Below, one piece after another: positions 17,249 to 26,768 of a stretch of 64,000 nt of DNA; within the stretch, counting starts at the first letter, position 1, and the number at the start of each line of letters is the position of its first letter. Source of the DNA: Flavobacterium ustbae (GTDB taxonomy: Bacteria > Bacteroidota > Bacteroidia > Flavobacteriales > Flavobacteriaceae); contig NZ_RPOC01000001.1 of assembly GCF_003946915.1 (NCBI RefSeq), positions 372,001 to 436,000 of the forward strand, in the 5' to 3' direction. The notes beneath the pieces were generated by a model that saw nothing but the letters and a program-made list of their open reading frames with translations, ran no database searches and had not been told where the DNA came from. A program made the translations under genes and the position numbers.

Positions 17249-17358
17249 TAGAACTTTGCGCCTTAGCGCCTTCGTGGCAAAACTCAAAAAAATCTTAGTG
17301 AATCTCTGTGTTTTCTTTGTGAATCTCTGCGGAATAGTAAAATTTCAATTCTATTGCT

Positions 17359-17366
17359 TATTTTTG
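17359..17366 (+). promoter_or_regulatory. -7 box for metG
   Basis: TATTTTTG matches TANNTTTG, 20 bp before the metG ATG at 17387. No obvious TTTG element is at the right spacing upstream. Confidence 0.45.
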
Positions 17367-17386
17367 CACTTCATAAAATTCATATA

Positions 17387-19522
17387 ATGACACAGAATCC
17401 AAAAAGATATACGATCACGGCGGCATTGCCTTACACCAACGGACCAATCCATATTGGACATTTGGCTGGGGTTTACGTGCCTGCAGATATATATTCTAGA
17501 TATTTAAGATTGCAAGGAAAAGATGTAGCATTTATCTGCGGAAGCGATGAACACGGGGTTGCAATTTCTATGAAAGCCAAAAAAGAAGGAGTTACACCAC
17601 AGCAGGTTATTGATAAATATGATGGAATTATCCGCAAATCGTTTGAAGATTTCGGAATTTCATTCAATAATTATTCCAGAACTTCTGCTAAAATTCATCA
17701 CGATACGGCTTCGGAATTCTTTAGAACATTATATGATAAAGGCGATTTTATCGAAGAAGTTACAGAACAATTGTACGATGCAAAAGCGAATCAGTTTTTG
17801 GCTGACCGTTTTGTTGTAGGAACTTGCCCGAAATGTGATAATCCAGAAGCGTACGGCGATCAATGCGAAAAATGCGGATCGACTTTGAATGCAACCGATT
17901 TGATCAACCCAAAATCGACTATTACTGGAGAAACTCCAATTCTTAAAGAAACCAAACACTGGTTTTTACCTTTAGACAGATATTCAGATTTCTTAACCAA
18001 ATGGATTTTAGAAGGCCATAAAAACGACTGGAAAACGAATGTTTACGGACAAGTAAAATCTTGGATCGATGCTGGTTTAGAACCTCGCGCCGTAACACGT
18101 GACTTAGATTGGGGAATTGATGTTCCTGTTGAAGGTGCTGAAGGCAAAAAATTATACGTTTGGTTTGATGCGCCAATTGGCTATATTTCGTCTACCAAAG
18201 AATGGGCTGCGCGCGAAGGAAAAGATTGGGAACCCTATTGGAAAGATGAAGAAACGAAATTGGTTCACTTTATCGGAAAAGACAATATTGTTTTTCACTG
18301 TATTATTTTCCCAGCGATGCTAAAAGCTGAAGGAAGCTATATTTTGCCAGACAACGTTCCTGCAAATGAATTTTTGAATTTGGAAGGAAACAAACTTTCA
18401 ACTTCTAAAAACTGGGCAGTTTGGCTACACGAATACTTAGAAGAATTCCCAGATAAGCAAGATGTTTTACGTTACGCTTTAACATCAAACGCACCTGAGA
18501 CAAAGGATAATGATTTTACTTGGAAAGATTTCCAAGCTAGAAATAACAATGAATTAGTTGCCGTTTTCGGAAACTTCATTAATCGTGTGGTGGTTTTGAC
18601 CAACAAATATTACGATGGAATTATCCCGACGCCAAACGAATTTACAGAAGTTGACGAACAGACTTTAGCAGAATTAAAAGCGTATCCAGCCGTAATTTCA
18701 AGCTCGGTTGAGCGTTACAGATTCCGTGAAGCTTTGGGCGAACTGATGAATGTAGCTCGTTTAGGAAATAAATATCTGGCAGACGAAGAGCCTTGGAAAG
18801 TGATGAAAGACAATCCAGAGCGTGTAAAAACGCAAATGTATGTAGCGTTGCAAATCGCTGCTGCGTTGAGCGTTTTAGCTGAACCATTTTTACCTTTTAC
18901 AGCCGCTAAATTGTCAAAAATCTTAAACTTAAATGATCTTAAAGAACATTTTAAAGGGTTTAGCAAATTTTTGAAAGAAAATCATCCTGGAGCTACAGAT
19001 GTTGTTTTGGATAAAGTATTAGGTTGGAATGACATTTCTGAGCAATCAGATTTATTGCCAGCTGGACATAAAATTGGGGAAGCAGAATTGCTTTTCGCTA
19101 AAATTGAAGATGAAGAAATACAAAAACAAATAGATAAATTGGAAGCAACAAAAACAGCTAATTTGGCTGAAAGCAAACAAGCAGAACCGCAAAAAGATTT
19201 AATTCAATTTGAGGATTTCGCGAATATGGATATTCGTATCGGAACTATTTTAGAAGCTGAAAAAATGCCAAAAGCAAACAAACTTTTAGTTCTTAAAGTA
19301 GATACTGGAATCGATGTTCGCACAATTGTTTCAGGTATTGCTGAGAGTTTTTCTCCAGAAGAAATCATCGGAAAGAGAGTTTCTGTTTTAGCAAACCTTG
19401 CTCCAAGAGCTTTACGCGGTGTTGAAAGTCAAGGTATGATCTTGATGACAACCAATGCAGAAGGAAAACTGGTTTTTGTAAATCCAGATGCTGATGCGCC
19501 AAATGGAGCAACTGTGAATTAA
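17387..19522 (+). CDS. metG: Methionine--tRNA ligase
   Basis: Charges tRNA-Met. The 711-residue protein from the ATG at 17387 has the class I HIGH motif (HIGHLAGVY, about residues 22-30) and a zinc knuckle ([18 protein letters not shown], about 146-163). The KMSKS loop appears as KLSTSKNW, as in E. coli-type MetRS. A C-terminal tRNA-binding/dimerisation OB domain (about 605-711, [20 protein letters not shown]) completes it. An upstream ATG at 17354 adds 11 poorly fitting residues and overlaps the -7 box, so the later start is preferred. An odd insertion-like segment ([17 protein letters not shown]) lies before the C-terminal domain. Confidence 0.96.
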   Translation: MTQNPKRYTITAALPYTNGPIHIGHLAGVYVPADIYSRYLRLQGKDVAFICGSDEHGVAISMKAKKEGVTPQQVIDKYDGIIRKSFEDFGISFNNYSRTSAKIHHDTASEFFRTLYDKGDFIEEVTEQLYDAKANQFLADRFVVGTCPKCDNPEAYGDQCEKCGSTLNATDLINPKSTITGETPILKETKHWFLPLDRYSDFLTKWILEGHKNDWKTNVYGQVKSWIDAGLEPRAVTRDLDWGIDVPVEGAEGKKLYVWFDAPIGYISSTKEWAAREGKDWEPYWKDEETKLVHFIGKDNIVFHCIIFPAMLKAEGSYILPDNVPANEFLNLEGNKLSTSKNWAVWLHEYLEEFPDKQDVLRYALTSNAPETKDNDFTWKDFQARNNNELVAVFGNFINRVVVLTNKYYDGIIPTPNEFTEVDEQTLAELKAYPAVISSSVERYRFREALGELMNVARLGNKYLADEEPWKVMKDNPERVKTQMYVALQIAAALSVLAEPFLPFTAAKLSKILNLNDLKEHFKGFSKFLKENHPGATDVVLDKVLGWNDISEQSDLLPAGHKIGEAELLFAKIEDEEIQKQIDKLEATKTANLAESKQAEPQKDLIQFEDFANMDIRIGTILEAEKMPKANKLLVLKVDTGIDVRTIVSGIAESFSPEEIIGKRVSVLANLAPRALRGVESQGMILMTTNAEGKLVFVNPDADAPNGATVN

Positions 19523-19567
19523 AACACTTTCAGATAATAAACATATCGTTTCTAATTTAGAGGAACG

Positions 19568-19630
19568 AAACGAGAAATCGCACGAAGAATTCAAGCACTG
19601 TTGCTGAATTTTGAGTGCGATTTCTCGTTA
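19568..19630. repeat. Inverted repeat heading the 77-bp array
   Basis: AACGAGAAATCGCAC near 19569 is the reverse complement of GTGCGATTTCTCGTT near 19615-19629, forming a potential hairpin that introduces the tandem array. Confidence 0.7.
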
Positions 19631-19908
19631 ATATAGCTTCAATTATGGCGTTAGGCATTAAATACTGGTAGAATTTGTTGCCGAATTTCGAGCGCGATTT
19701 CTCGTTAATAGCTTTCAAATTGTGCCGTTAGGCATTAAATACCGGTAGAATTTGTTGCCGAATTTCGAGCGCGATTTCTCGTTAATATAGCTTTCAAGTT
19801 ATGCCGTTAGGCATTAAATACTGGTAGAATTTGTTGCTGAATTTCGAGCGCGATTTCTCGTTAATAGCTTTCAAATTGTGCCGTTAGGCATTAAATATCG
19901 GTAGAATT
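19617..19908. repeat. Tandem repeat array, ~77-79-bp unit, four copies
   Basis: Units starting with GCGATTTCTCGTTAATA begin at 19617, 19694, 19771 and 19850, giving periods of 77, 77 and 79 bp. The shared parts include GCCGTTAGGCATTAAATAC and GGTAGAATTTGTTG. Near 20000 the array is echoed in inverted form (CTACCAACATTTAATGCTTA). At 19929-19975 an inverted pair GTGCCGTAGG/CCTACGGCAC follows. No ORF runs through the array. The rest of 19523-20294 shows nothing else I can name. Confidence 0.9.
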
Positions 19909-20294
19909 ATGATTTAAAATTCATCTTCGTGCCGTAGGTACGAAACCAAAAACATTATTGTGTGCCTACGGCACACTAATTTGTGTGAATATGCTTTTTC
20001 TACCAACATTTAATGCTTAACAGCATATTGCATATTATAGCTCTTGAATTTTAATAGATTCGTACTATTTGTTTAACAATATTAAAGACATAGATCGCAC
20101 TAAATATTAGAAAACAGAATAATATATAAAAGAGCCTTTTGTTAGAGATTTATAAACATAGCAACTACAATTTAGAAAGTTATTGTTCATTTTTCTACCT
20201 GCAGATAGCTGTAGACGTATTTTTTTCTGAAATTAGTTTTCTTTCATAAAAATTAAGATATTAGCACCGAAATGTTTGAAAAAACCTGTTAATT

Positions 20295-20861
20295 ATGGAG
20301 CTAATAGAAAGTTTGCCTACCCTGCTGAAATCTTTTTGGTATATCGCTATTCCAACAAGTTTAATTTTTCTTATTCAAACCATCATTACTTTTTCGGGTC
20401 TTGATATTGCCGATGGTTTCGACACCGATTTTGACGCCCATCTACACGATGGAGGAGATTTTCAATGGTTCTCGCTAAGAAACCTAATCAACTTTCTTTT
20501 AGGTTTTAGCTGGACAGGAATTTCATTTTATTCTACACTTGGCGAAAAACCTTGGTTTCTAATTACTCTAGCATTGGTTGTTGGAGTTTTGTTTGTACTC
20601 TTGTTTTTCTTCGTTATCAAACAAGTGCAAAAACTCGCCGAAGACAATTCTTTTAAAATTACCAATACAATCAATAAAACGGCAGAAGTCTATTTAACAA
20701 TTCCAGAAAACAAGACTGGAAAAGGTAAAATTATGATTAGCGTAAACGGGGCTTTTCACGAATTGGAAGCAATGACTGAAAATGCCAGAATTCCTTCTGG
20801 AACTGCTGTAAAAGTTATTAAAATAGAAAATAACAACCTCTTAATTGTAGAAACCATATAA
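20295..20861 (+). CDS. NfeD-like membrane protein
   Basis: A 188-residue protein with two or three hydrophobic segments (about residues 12-34, 65-82 and 88-112). The C-terminal ~75 residues are hydrophilic and beta-rich (TAEVYLTIPENKTGKGKIMI through ALKVIKIENNNLLIVE-like strands), consistent with the soluble OB-fold of NfeD proteins. It lies 11 bp upstream of the flotillin-like gene; NfeD/flotillin pairs are a standard bacterial arrangement, where NfeD is thought to aid membrane-domain assembly (family knowledge). The NfeD call rests largely on this context. Confidence 0.75.
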   Translation: MELIESLPTLLKSFWYIAIPTSLIFLIQTIITFSGLDIADGFDTDFDAHLHDGGDFQWFSLRNLINFLLGFSWTGISFYSTLGEKPWFLITLALVVGVLFVLLFFFVIKQVQKLAEDNSFKITNTINKTAEVYLTIPENKTGKGKIMISVNGAFHELEAMTENARIPSGTAVKVIKIENNNLLIVETI

Positions 20862-20872
20862 CATAAACTATA

Positions 20873-22390
20873 ATGATCAACCCAATTATTTTGATTGCAG
20901 TCGCAGCAATCGTTCTATTCGTAACCATTTCAGCATTAATCTCGAGGTACAAACGTTGTCCTTCAGATAAAATTTTAGTAATCTATGGTCGTACTGGCGG
21001 AACCTCAGCACGTTGTGTACACGGTGGAGGCGCTTTTATCTGGCCCGTTATTCAGGATTATTCTTTTTTGGATTTAAAACCGCTTTCTATTGAGGCCAAT
21101 TTGACGAATGCATTAAGCCGTCAAAATATTAGAGTCGATGTTCCATGTCGATTTACGATTGCAATTTCTACAGAATCTGACAGTATGAATACTGCAGCTG
21201 AAAGATTATTGGGTTTATCATCAGAACAAGTTCAAGAGTTGGCAAAAGATATTTTGTTTGGTCAGCTTCGTTTGGTTATTGCCACAATGACTATTGAAGA
21301 AATCAACTCTGACCGTGATAAATTCTTAGATAATATTTCTAAAAACGTAGACAGCGAATTAAAGAAAATTGGTCTTAAACTAATCAACGTAAACGTTACG
21401 GATATTCGCGATGAATCGGGTTATATTGAAGCTTTAGGAAAAGAAGCCGCTGCAAAAGCAATCAACGAAGCAAAAATTAGTGTTGCCGAGCAGGAAAAAA
21501 TCGGAGAAATTGGTAAAGCTCTTGCCGATAGAGAAAAAGATACTCAAATTGCAGAAACCCATAGAGATCGTGATGTAAAAATTGCCATTACTCAAAAAGA
21601 TAAAGAAATTAGTATTGCAACCGCTTCTAAAGATGAAACAATTGGTAAAGCAGAAGCAGCAAGAGATACAAGGGTAAAAACTTCTGAAGCAAACGCTATT
21701 GCGATTCAGGGAGAAAACGAGGCGAAAATTGCTATCGCCAATTCTGAAGCGATCCGAAGAGAGAAAGAAGCAGAATCGTTACGTATTGCAATTGCTGCTG
21801 AAAAAGTACAACAGGCAAAAGCATTGGAAGAATCTTACCTTGCAGAACAAAAAGCCGAGCTGGCCCGTTCTGAAAGAGAACGTTCTACTCAAATTGCAAA
21901 TATTGTAATTCCTGCAGAAATTGCTAAACAAAGAGCTATTATCGAAGCGCAAGCTGCAGCCGAAACTATAAGAGAAAATGCAAAAGGAGAAGCCGATGCT
22001 ATCTTTGCTAAAATGGAAGCCGAAGCAAAAGGTTTATTAGAAATTCTGACCAAACAAGCAGAAGGTTACAAAGAAGTTGTAGCCGCAGCTGGCGGAGATC
22101 CAAGCAAAGCATTCCAACTTTTATTATTAGAAAAACTTCCTGAATTGGTTAAAACGCAAGTTGAAGCTGTTAAAAACATTAAAATTGATAAAATCACCGT
22201 TTGGGATTCTGGAAATGGTCAGGGCGAAAATGGGTCGACAGCCAATTTTGTTTCTGGAATGATGAAAACAGTTCCGCCTTTAAATGATTTATTTAATATG
22301 GCTGGATTGAATTTACCAACTTATTTAAAGGGTGAAGACACTCCTTCAGAAACACCTCCAACCATTCAAGTGGAAGAAACAAAAGAATAA
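20873..22390 (+). CDS. Flotillin family (SPFH) protein
   Basis: A 505-residue membrane-anchored scaffold, related to FloT/YqiK. The N-terminal hydrophobic segment (about residues 3-22) is followed by an SPFH domain with YGRTGGTSARCVHGGGAFIWP and RVDVPCRFTIAIST. A long coiled-coil region (about 190-400) has repeated Ala/Glu/Lys heptads such as EAAAKAINEAKI and AEAARDTRVK. The tail (LPELVKTQVEAVKNIKIDKI) is typical. It is probably translated with the NfeD-like gene just upstream. Flotillins organise membrane microdomains (family knowledge). Confidence 0.93.
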   Translation: MINPIILIAVAAIVLFVTISALISRYKRCPSDKILVIYGRTGGTSARCVHGGGAFIWPVIQDYSFLDLKPLSIEANLTNALSRQNIRVDVPCRFTIAISTESDSMNTAAERLLGLSSEQVQELAKDILFGQLRLVIATMTIEEINSDRDKFLDNISKNVDSELKKIGLKLINVNVTDIRDESGYIEALGKEAAAKAINEAKISVAEQEKIGEIGKALADREKDTQIAETHRDRDVKIAITQKDKEISIATASKDETIGKAEAARDTRVKTSEANAIAIQGENEAKIAIANSEAIRREKEAESLRIAIAAEKVQQAKALEESYLAEQKAELARSERERSTQIANIVIPAEIAKQRAIIEAQAAAETIRENAKGEADAIFAKMEAEAKGLLEILTKQAEGYKEVVAAAGGDPSKAFQLLLLEKLPELVKTQVEAVKNIKIDKITVWDSGNGQGENGSTANFVSGMMKTVPPLNDLFNMAGLNLPTYLKGEDTPSETPPTIQVEETKE

Positions 22391-22480
22391 AAATCCTTCT
22401 TTTTAAAATAAAAAAGCGCGAACCAATTGCCATTTGTAATTGATTCGCGTTTTTGCTTTTATGATATTCGTTTTCTAAAC

Positions 22481-22488
22481 TATCTTTG
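22481..22488 (+). promoter_or_regulatory. -7 box for the EamA gene
   Basis: TATCTTTG, a strong TANNTTTG match, ends 27 bp before the ATG at 22516. The nearest TTTG upstream is 25 bp away, longer than usual spacing. It falls inside the 22486 frame extension, which argues for the shorter start. Confidence 0.55.
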
Positions 22489-22515
22489 AAAAAAAATACC
22501 TCAAATAAAATACGC

Positions 22516-23403
22516 ATGAAACTTACCAAACCAAGATTAGCCCTAATTGCCGGAATACTTTGTATTTCTATTTTTCCAATCTTGGTAAAATTACGCTTAA
22601 CTCCGGGATTAATTTCGGCATTTTACCGAATGGCTTTTGCGGTTACTTTACTCTTGCCTTATACTATTCTGTCTGGGAATTTTAAATTGCCAAAACCTAA
22701 ATTTCTGGTTTTGGCTGCACTTTGCGGTGTTATTTTCTCGTCGGATGTTGCGGTTTGGAATATCGCCATTCAGGAATCGAGCGCTACACAGGCGTCGCTG
22801 CTTACAAATTTATCGCCAGTTTGGGTTGGCATTGGTTCTTTTTTCTTTTTGAAAGTAAGGCCCGCAACCAACTTCTGGATCGGAACTGTGGTTTCGCTTT
22901 TTGGAATGATTACTTTAGTTGGTTTTGAATTTTTTGTCGATTTAAACTTTGATAAAGCTTTTCTTTTTGCGGTTTTGTCTGGAATCTTCTATTCGATTTA
23001 TCTTTTAATCAGTAAAAATGTTTTATCACAAGTCGATGTTTTATCCTTTATGACCATCAGTTTAATGGCTTCAAGTATTTATTTAGGAATTCTTTGTTAT
23101 GCTTTGGGCGAGCCTTTTATAGGTTTTACAGATACAGGCTGGTTTGTTTTAATTTTACAAGCCGTAATTTGCCAATTGTGTGCCTGGCTTTCTATCAGTT
23201 ATGCCACGCAGCACATGCGAGCCACGAGAGTTTCATTGAGTCTGTTAAGTCAGGCTGTAATTACTGCTATTTTAGCTTGGCTATTTTTGGAAGAAAAAAT
23301 AACTTTACAGATGGTTTTCGGCGGAATTATTCTGCTTTTCGGAATTCGAATTACTTTCTACGATAAAACGATTTCTTTTAAAAGGCTTTTTTATAAGAAT
23401 TGA
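22516..23403 (+). CDS. EamA/DMT family transporter
   Basis: A 295-residue inner-membrane protein with about ten hydrophobic helices in two EamA halves. The first half has IQESSATQASLLTNLSPVWV and the second MRATRVSLSLLSQAVITAIL, the helix 4/9 signatures of drug/metabolite exporters. The substrate is unknown. The ATG at 22516 fits the promoter position; an upstream in-frame ATG at 22486 would add MKKNTSNKIR and overlap the -7 box. Single gene. Confidence 0.9.
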   Translation: MKLTKPRLALIAGILCISIFPILVKLRLTPGLISAFYRMAFAVTLLLPYTILSGNFKLPKPKFLVLAALCGVIFSSDVAVWNIAIQESSATQASLLTNLSPVWVGIGSFFFLKVRPATNFWIGTVVSLFGMITLVGFEFFVDLNFDKAFLFAVLSGIFYSIYLLISKNVLSQVDVLSFMTISLMASSIYLGILCYALGEPFIGFTDTGWFVLILQAVICQLCAWLSISYATQHMRATRVSLSLLSQAVITAILAWLFLEEKITLQMVFGGIILLFGIRITFYDKTISFKRLFYKN

Positions 23404-23838
23404 TTTTCACGCAGATTCCAAGTGATTTAAGCAGATCAAACAGATTTTACTTTTTTAAATTAATCTTTTTAATCCTTTTAATTTGTGGCAAATATTTATC
23501 TCTCGCAGATTATGCAGATTCAGCAGATTTATTCATATTAAAGAAATTTGTGAAAATTTGTGCAATTGCTTCGTCTGTTCGCTATCGCTCGGGTTGTGGC
23601 TAACAAAAATTTCACGCAGATTTGAATAGATTTCAGCAGATTTAAAAAATCCTTTTAATCTTTTAATCTGTGGCAAAATATCTCCAGCAGATTCTGCAGA
23701 TTGAGCAGATTTTTTTTATCTTAACAGATATATTAGAAGCAATAAAATTTGTGAAATTACTTCGCCTTCCAATTCTAGAAATTATTCTCTCAATAAATTC
23801 CTGAATTCGTGGCTAACAAACTTGAAACAAAAAACATT
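23404..23838. other. Gene-free stretch with decayed repeats
   Basis: No credible gene is visible. The stretch holds degenerate copies of GCAGATT-type sequence (CGCAGATTATGCAGATTCAG, AGCAGATTCTGCAGATTGAG) and two copies of AATCCTTTTAAT...TGTGGCAAA (near 23469 and 23649). It also holds a dispersed repeat at 23563-23600 (ATTGCTTCGTCTGTTCGCTA, then TCGCTCGGGTTGTGGC) that recurs at 37702-37738. These look like old repeat remnants rather than a functional gene. Confidence 0.7.
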
Positions 23839-24546
23839 ATGTTACATAAAACTAAAATTCCAAACTTAAAAGTAATCGCATTTGATGCCGATGACACTTT
23901 GTTTGTAAACGAACCTTATTTTGAGGAAACAGAACATAAATTCTGTGCTTTGATGGAAGACTATCTTTCACACCAAGGCATTTCGCAGGAATTATTCAAA
24001 ATTGAAATTGCCAATCTACCTTTGTACGGTTACGGAATTAAAGGCTACATTCTTTCAATGATCGAAGCGGCAATGAACATTTCAAACAATACAATACCAG
24101 TTGAAGTCATTGAAAAAATAATTCAATACGGAAAAGAATTACTCGAAAAACCAATTGAACTTCTAGACGGAATCGAAGAAACTCTCGAATCTTTAAAAGG
24201 AAAATATAAATTGGTCGTTGCAACAAAAGGCGATTTAAAAGACCAGCACAGCAAATTGCACCGTTCTGGTTTGGGTCATTATTTTCATCATATCGAAGTA
24301 ATGTCAGACAAACAGGAAATTGATTATCAAAAACTTTTAGGCCGTTTAGACATTGAAGCGCATGAGTTTTTAATGATCGGAAATTCATTAAAATCTGATG
24401 TTCTCCCAGTTTTAGGAATTGGCGGTTATGCCGTTCATATTCCGTTTCACACAACGTGGGAACACGAAAAAATTAATCATACTATAGAACACGAGCACTT
24501 TAGTTCTTTTGAAACTATCGCAGAAGTGGTTCCGAATTTATTATAA
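23839..24546 (+). CDS. HAD family hydrolase
   Basis: A 235-residue phosphatase-like protein of the haloacid dehalogenase superfamily. The nucleophile motif is IAFDADDTLF (about residues 12-21), motif II Thr/Ser is in LVVATKGD, the motif III Lys is in DLKDQHSKL, and motif IV lies in FLMIGNSLKSDVLP. The ATG at 23839 (MLHKTKIPNLK) is preferred over an upstream ATG at 23809 that runs through repeat DNA. Its stop overlaps the start of the next gene by one base (TAATG), which suggests translational coupling. The substrate is unknown. Confidence 0.88.
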   Translation: MLHKTKIPNLKVIAFDADDTLFVNEPYFEETEHKFCALMEDYLSHQGISQELFKIEIANLPLYGYGIKGYILSMIEAAMNISNNTIPVEVIEKIIQYGKELLEKPIELLDGIEETLESLKGKYKLVVATKGDLKDQHSKLHRSGLGHYFHHIEVMSDKQEIDYQKLLGRLDIEAHEFLMIGNSLKSDVLPVLGIGGYAVHIPFHTTWEHEKINHTIEHEHFSSFETIAEVVPNLL

Positions 24547-25175
24547 TGAAAACACTTTTAGACTTAGAAAACTGGAATAGAAAAGAACATTTTGCCCATT
24601 TTAAACAAATGGAAGAACCTTTTTTTGGTGTTACGGTAGAAATTGATTGTACCAAAGCATATCAAAACGCAAAAAGCAAAAATGCCTCTTTTTTCATTTT
24701 CTATTTACACAAAACATTGGTTGCCATAAATGCCATTGAAAATTTTAAATATCGAATTTCAGAAAACCAGATTTTCATTAATGACCGCGTTGACGCATCG
24801 GCAACAATTGGCCGTGAAGACGGAACTTTTGGTTTTTCTTTAATTGAATATGATCCAGATTTTAAAACATTTGAAAAAATTGCATTAATAGAAATCGAAC
24901 GCATTCAAAACACAACCGGACTTTTCACCCGATCTTTTGACGACGACAATCTGATTCATTTTTCTGCAATTCCGTGGCTGAATTTTAGTTCTATAACCCA
25001 CGCACGCAGTTTTACATATCCAGACAGCTGTCCTAAAATTTCTTTTGGAAAAATGATGGTTTCAGAAACAGGCAAAAGAACCATGTCAATGGCTGTCTAC
25101 GTACATCACGGCTTAATGGACGGAATGCACGTTGGCCAGTTTGTAGATCTTTTTCAAGAGCTTATGAATCAATAA
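24546..25175 (+). CDS. Chloramphenicol acetyltransferase-family protein
   Basis: A 209-residue member of the type A CAT fold. It has the catalytic signature HHGLMDGMHVGQF near residue 187 (H-H-x-x-x-D-G) and an N-terminal LLDLENWNRKEHFAHFKQM that matches CAT-like acyltransferases. Resistance is not proven, because CAT-fold homologues in Bacteroidota often have other or unknown substrates. It overlaps the HAD gene by one base, an uncommon partnership. It ends 34 bp before the next gene. Confidence 0.85.
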   Translation: MKTLLDLENWNRKEHFAHFKQMEEPFFGVTVEIDCTKAYQNAKSKNASFFIFYLHKTLVAINAIENFKYRISENQIFINDRVDASATIGREDGTFGFSLIEYDPDFKTFEKIALIEIERIQNTTGLFTRSFDDDNLIHFSAIPWLNFSSITHARSFTYPDSCPKISFGKMMVSETGKRTMSMAVYVHHGLMDGMHVGQFVDLFQELMNQ

Positions 25176-25209
25176 AATAATCGGAATACTTTTTGCAGCC
25201 CAAAAACAC

Positions 25210-26598
25210 ATGAAACGAGTTTTTCTTTTTTTATTTTTAATCTCCAGTGCCACTTTGCTTAGTCAAACAGTGCTAACTTCTTATGCCATCGATTTAAAAA
25301 ATAAAATAGACCAGTCTGAAATTGTAACTGCAGAAAACACCGTTACGCATGACGTATTTGTTTTTGCCGCAAGTGCAGACAGTCTCTCTATACTAAAATA
25401 CAACAGCGCTTTATTTTTAAGAGATAAATTTGTCACCAACCGTCAGTATACTGAGAACAGATCTCTTATGGGATATAGTTTTAGCGAAGATGGAAATCCT
25501 ACTTTGTACTGGTTTTCGAAAGAAGAAAAAACGATGATTCTGATTAAGTATTATCTGGAAAACAAAACTTCTAGAGCACTAAAATTTCAAATTCCGCTTG
25601 ACGACAAGGCTATTTTGACACATTATCAAAAAGACAATAATTTCTATCTGCTAATGCAGGAAAGAACTAGAGACGCATTGACTGCTTTTATATTTAAAAA
25701 CGGAATGGCTCAAGAAAAGTTTTTAGATTTCAGTTCTTTCAAATTTATAGACAGAAAAACCCAGCCTAAAACATTCACTCAAATTTTGAATGAAAATCCA
25801 ATTGAAAAAATGGATGCTGGCGAATACAATCCGCTATATAAAGTTACGGCCAAAAGTAAAATTTATACCCTGCCTAATCGTTTAATCTTAACTTTAGACC
25901 ACAGTTTTAGAAAAACACAATTGTTTGATATCGATTTAGAAAGTTTGGAAATAAAAGAGAAAACATTTATAAAACCAATTGGAGAGAAAAACCCAAAAAC
26001 GTCTAATTCGTATTATCATGAAAATAAACTATATCAACTCAATGTTAATGCCGACGAGCTTTTGTTTGATATTAAAGACTATGAATCTGGCCAATCGATA
26101 AAAACATTTTCGGTTTCCAAAAAAGACACTATCCGCTTCAGCAATTCGCCTTTGCTGCTGCAGATTGAGAATCGAGAACCCCGAAAATTAAAGAATACGG
26201 CTAAATTTTTAAAAGAATTATCTGCTCTTGATGGAGGAGTTTCTGTATATAAAAACGAAAAAAATCTCTTCATCACCTTTGGAGGAACGGGTAGCAGTTT
26301 TAATACAATATCCATAAACGCTTTTAATGATCCGTTTGGAGATTTTCCTTCAAACAATTATTATAATATTGAGAGCAACTACTCCGTATTTTTTGAAAGT
26401 ATATGGACCAAAAAACTAGAATTGACTCAAGAAACGCATGAACCATTTGCTAGTGATAAAATTTTCTACTTTTTAGATACTCATAAAGAAGCCGTTCTTT
26501 ATAATACGCTTAAGCTAAAAAACTACACTATTTTAAATTATTACGATATTGTTGCCAAACAATTTGTCCTGCGAAAGTTTACCGACGGATTTAATTAA
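25210..26598 (+). CDS. Hypothetical exported protein
   Basis: A 462-residue protein with a signal peptide (MKRVFLFLFLISSATLLSQ). The mature protein is strand-rich with many Tyr/Phe/Asp residues and no membrane helix, suggesting a secreted or outer-surface beta-propeller-like fold; this is inference only. No catalytic motif or family is recognised. It lies 34 bp after the CAT-like gene, so it may be read from the same transcript. Confidence 0.7.
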   Translation: MKRVFLFLFLISSATLLSQTVLTSYAIDLKNKIDQSEIVTAENTVTHDVFVFAASADSLSILKYNSALFLRDKFVTNRQYTENRSLMGYSFSEDGNPTLYWFSKEEKTMILIKYYLENKTSRALKFQIPLDDKAILTHYQKDNNFYLLMQERTRDALTAFIFKNGMAQEKFLDFSSFKFIDRKTQPKTFTQILNENPIEKMDAGEYNPLYKVTAKSKIYTLPNRLILTLDHSFRKTQLFDIDLESLEIKEKTFIKPIGEKNPKTSNSYYHENKLYQLNVNADELLFDIKDYESGQSIKTFSVSKKDTIRFSNSPLLLQIENREPRKLKNTAKFLKELSALDGGVSVYKNEKNLFITFGGTGSSFNTISINAFNDPFGDFPSNNYYNIESNYSVFFESIWTKKLELTQETHEPFASDKIFYFLDTHKEAVLYNTLKLKNYTILNYYDIVAKQFVLRKFTDGFN

Positions 26599-26768
26599 AA
26601 ACTCATTTTCAACAACTTACAAAACAGTATTTCTCTTTTTTACTTTCTTTTCTCTACTCATTATTTTTAGATTTCATCAAGTGACCTTATTATGATACTT
26701 TTTAAACTTTTAAAGAAAGTTTTTGCTTACAATTTTTTGTTGTTTTGAGCAAAAATTTAAATTTAAAA

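Noticed and set aside
24546..25175. Acquired chloramphenicol resistance gene
   Set aside because: The gene overlaps a housekeeping-like HAD gene, has native composition and no mobile context; CAT-fold proteins with other substrates are common.
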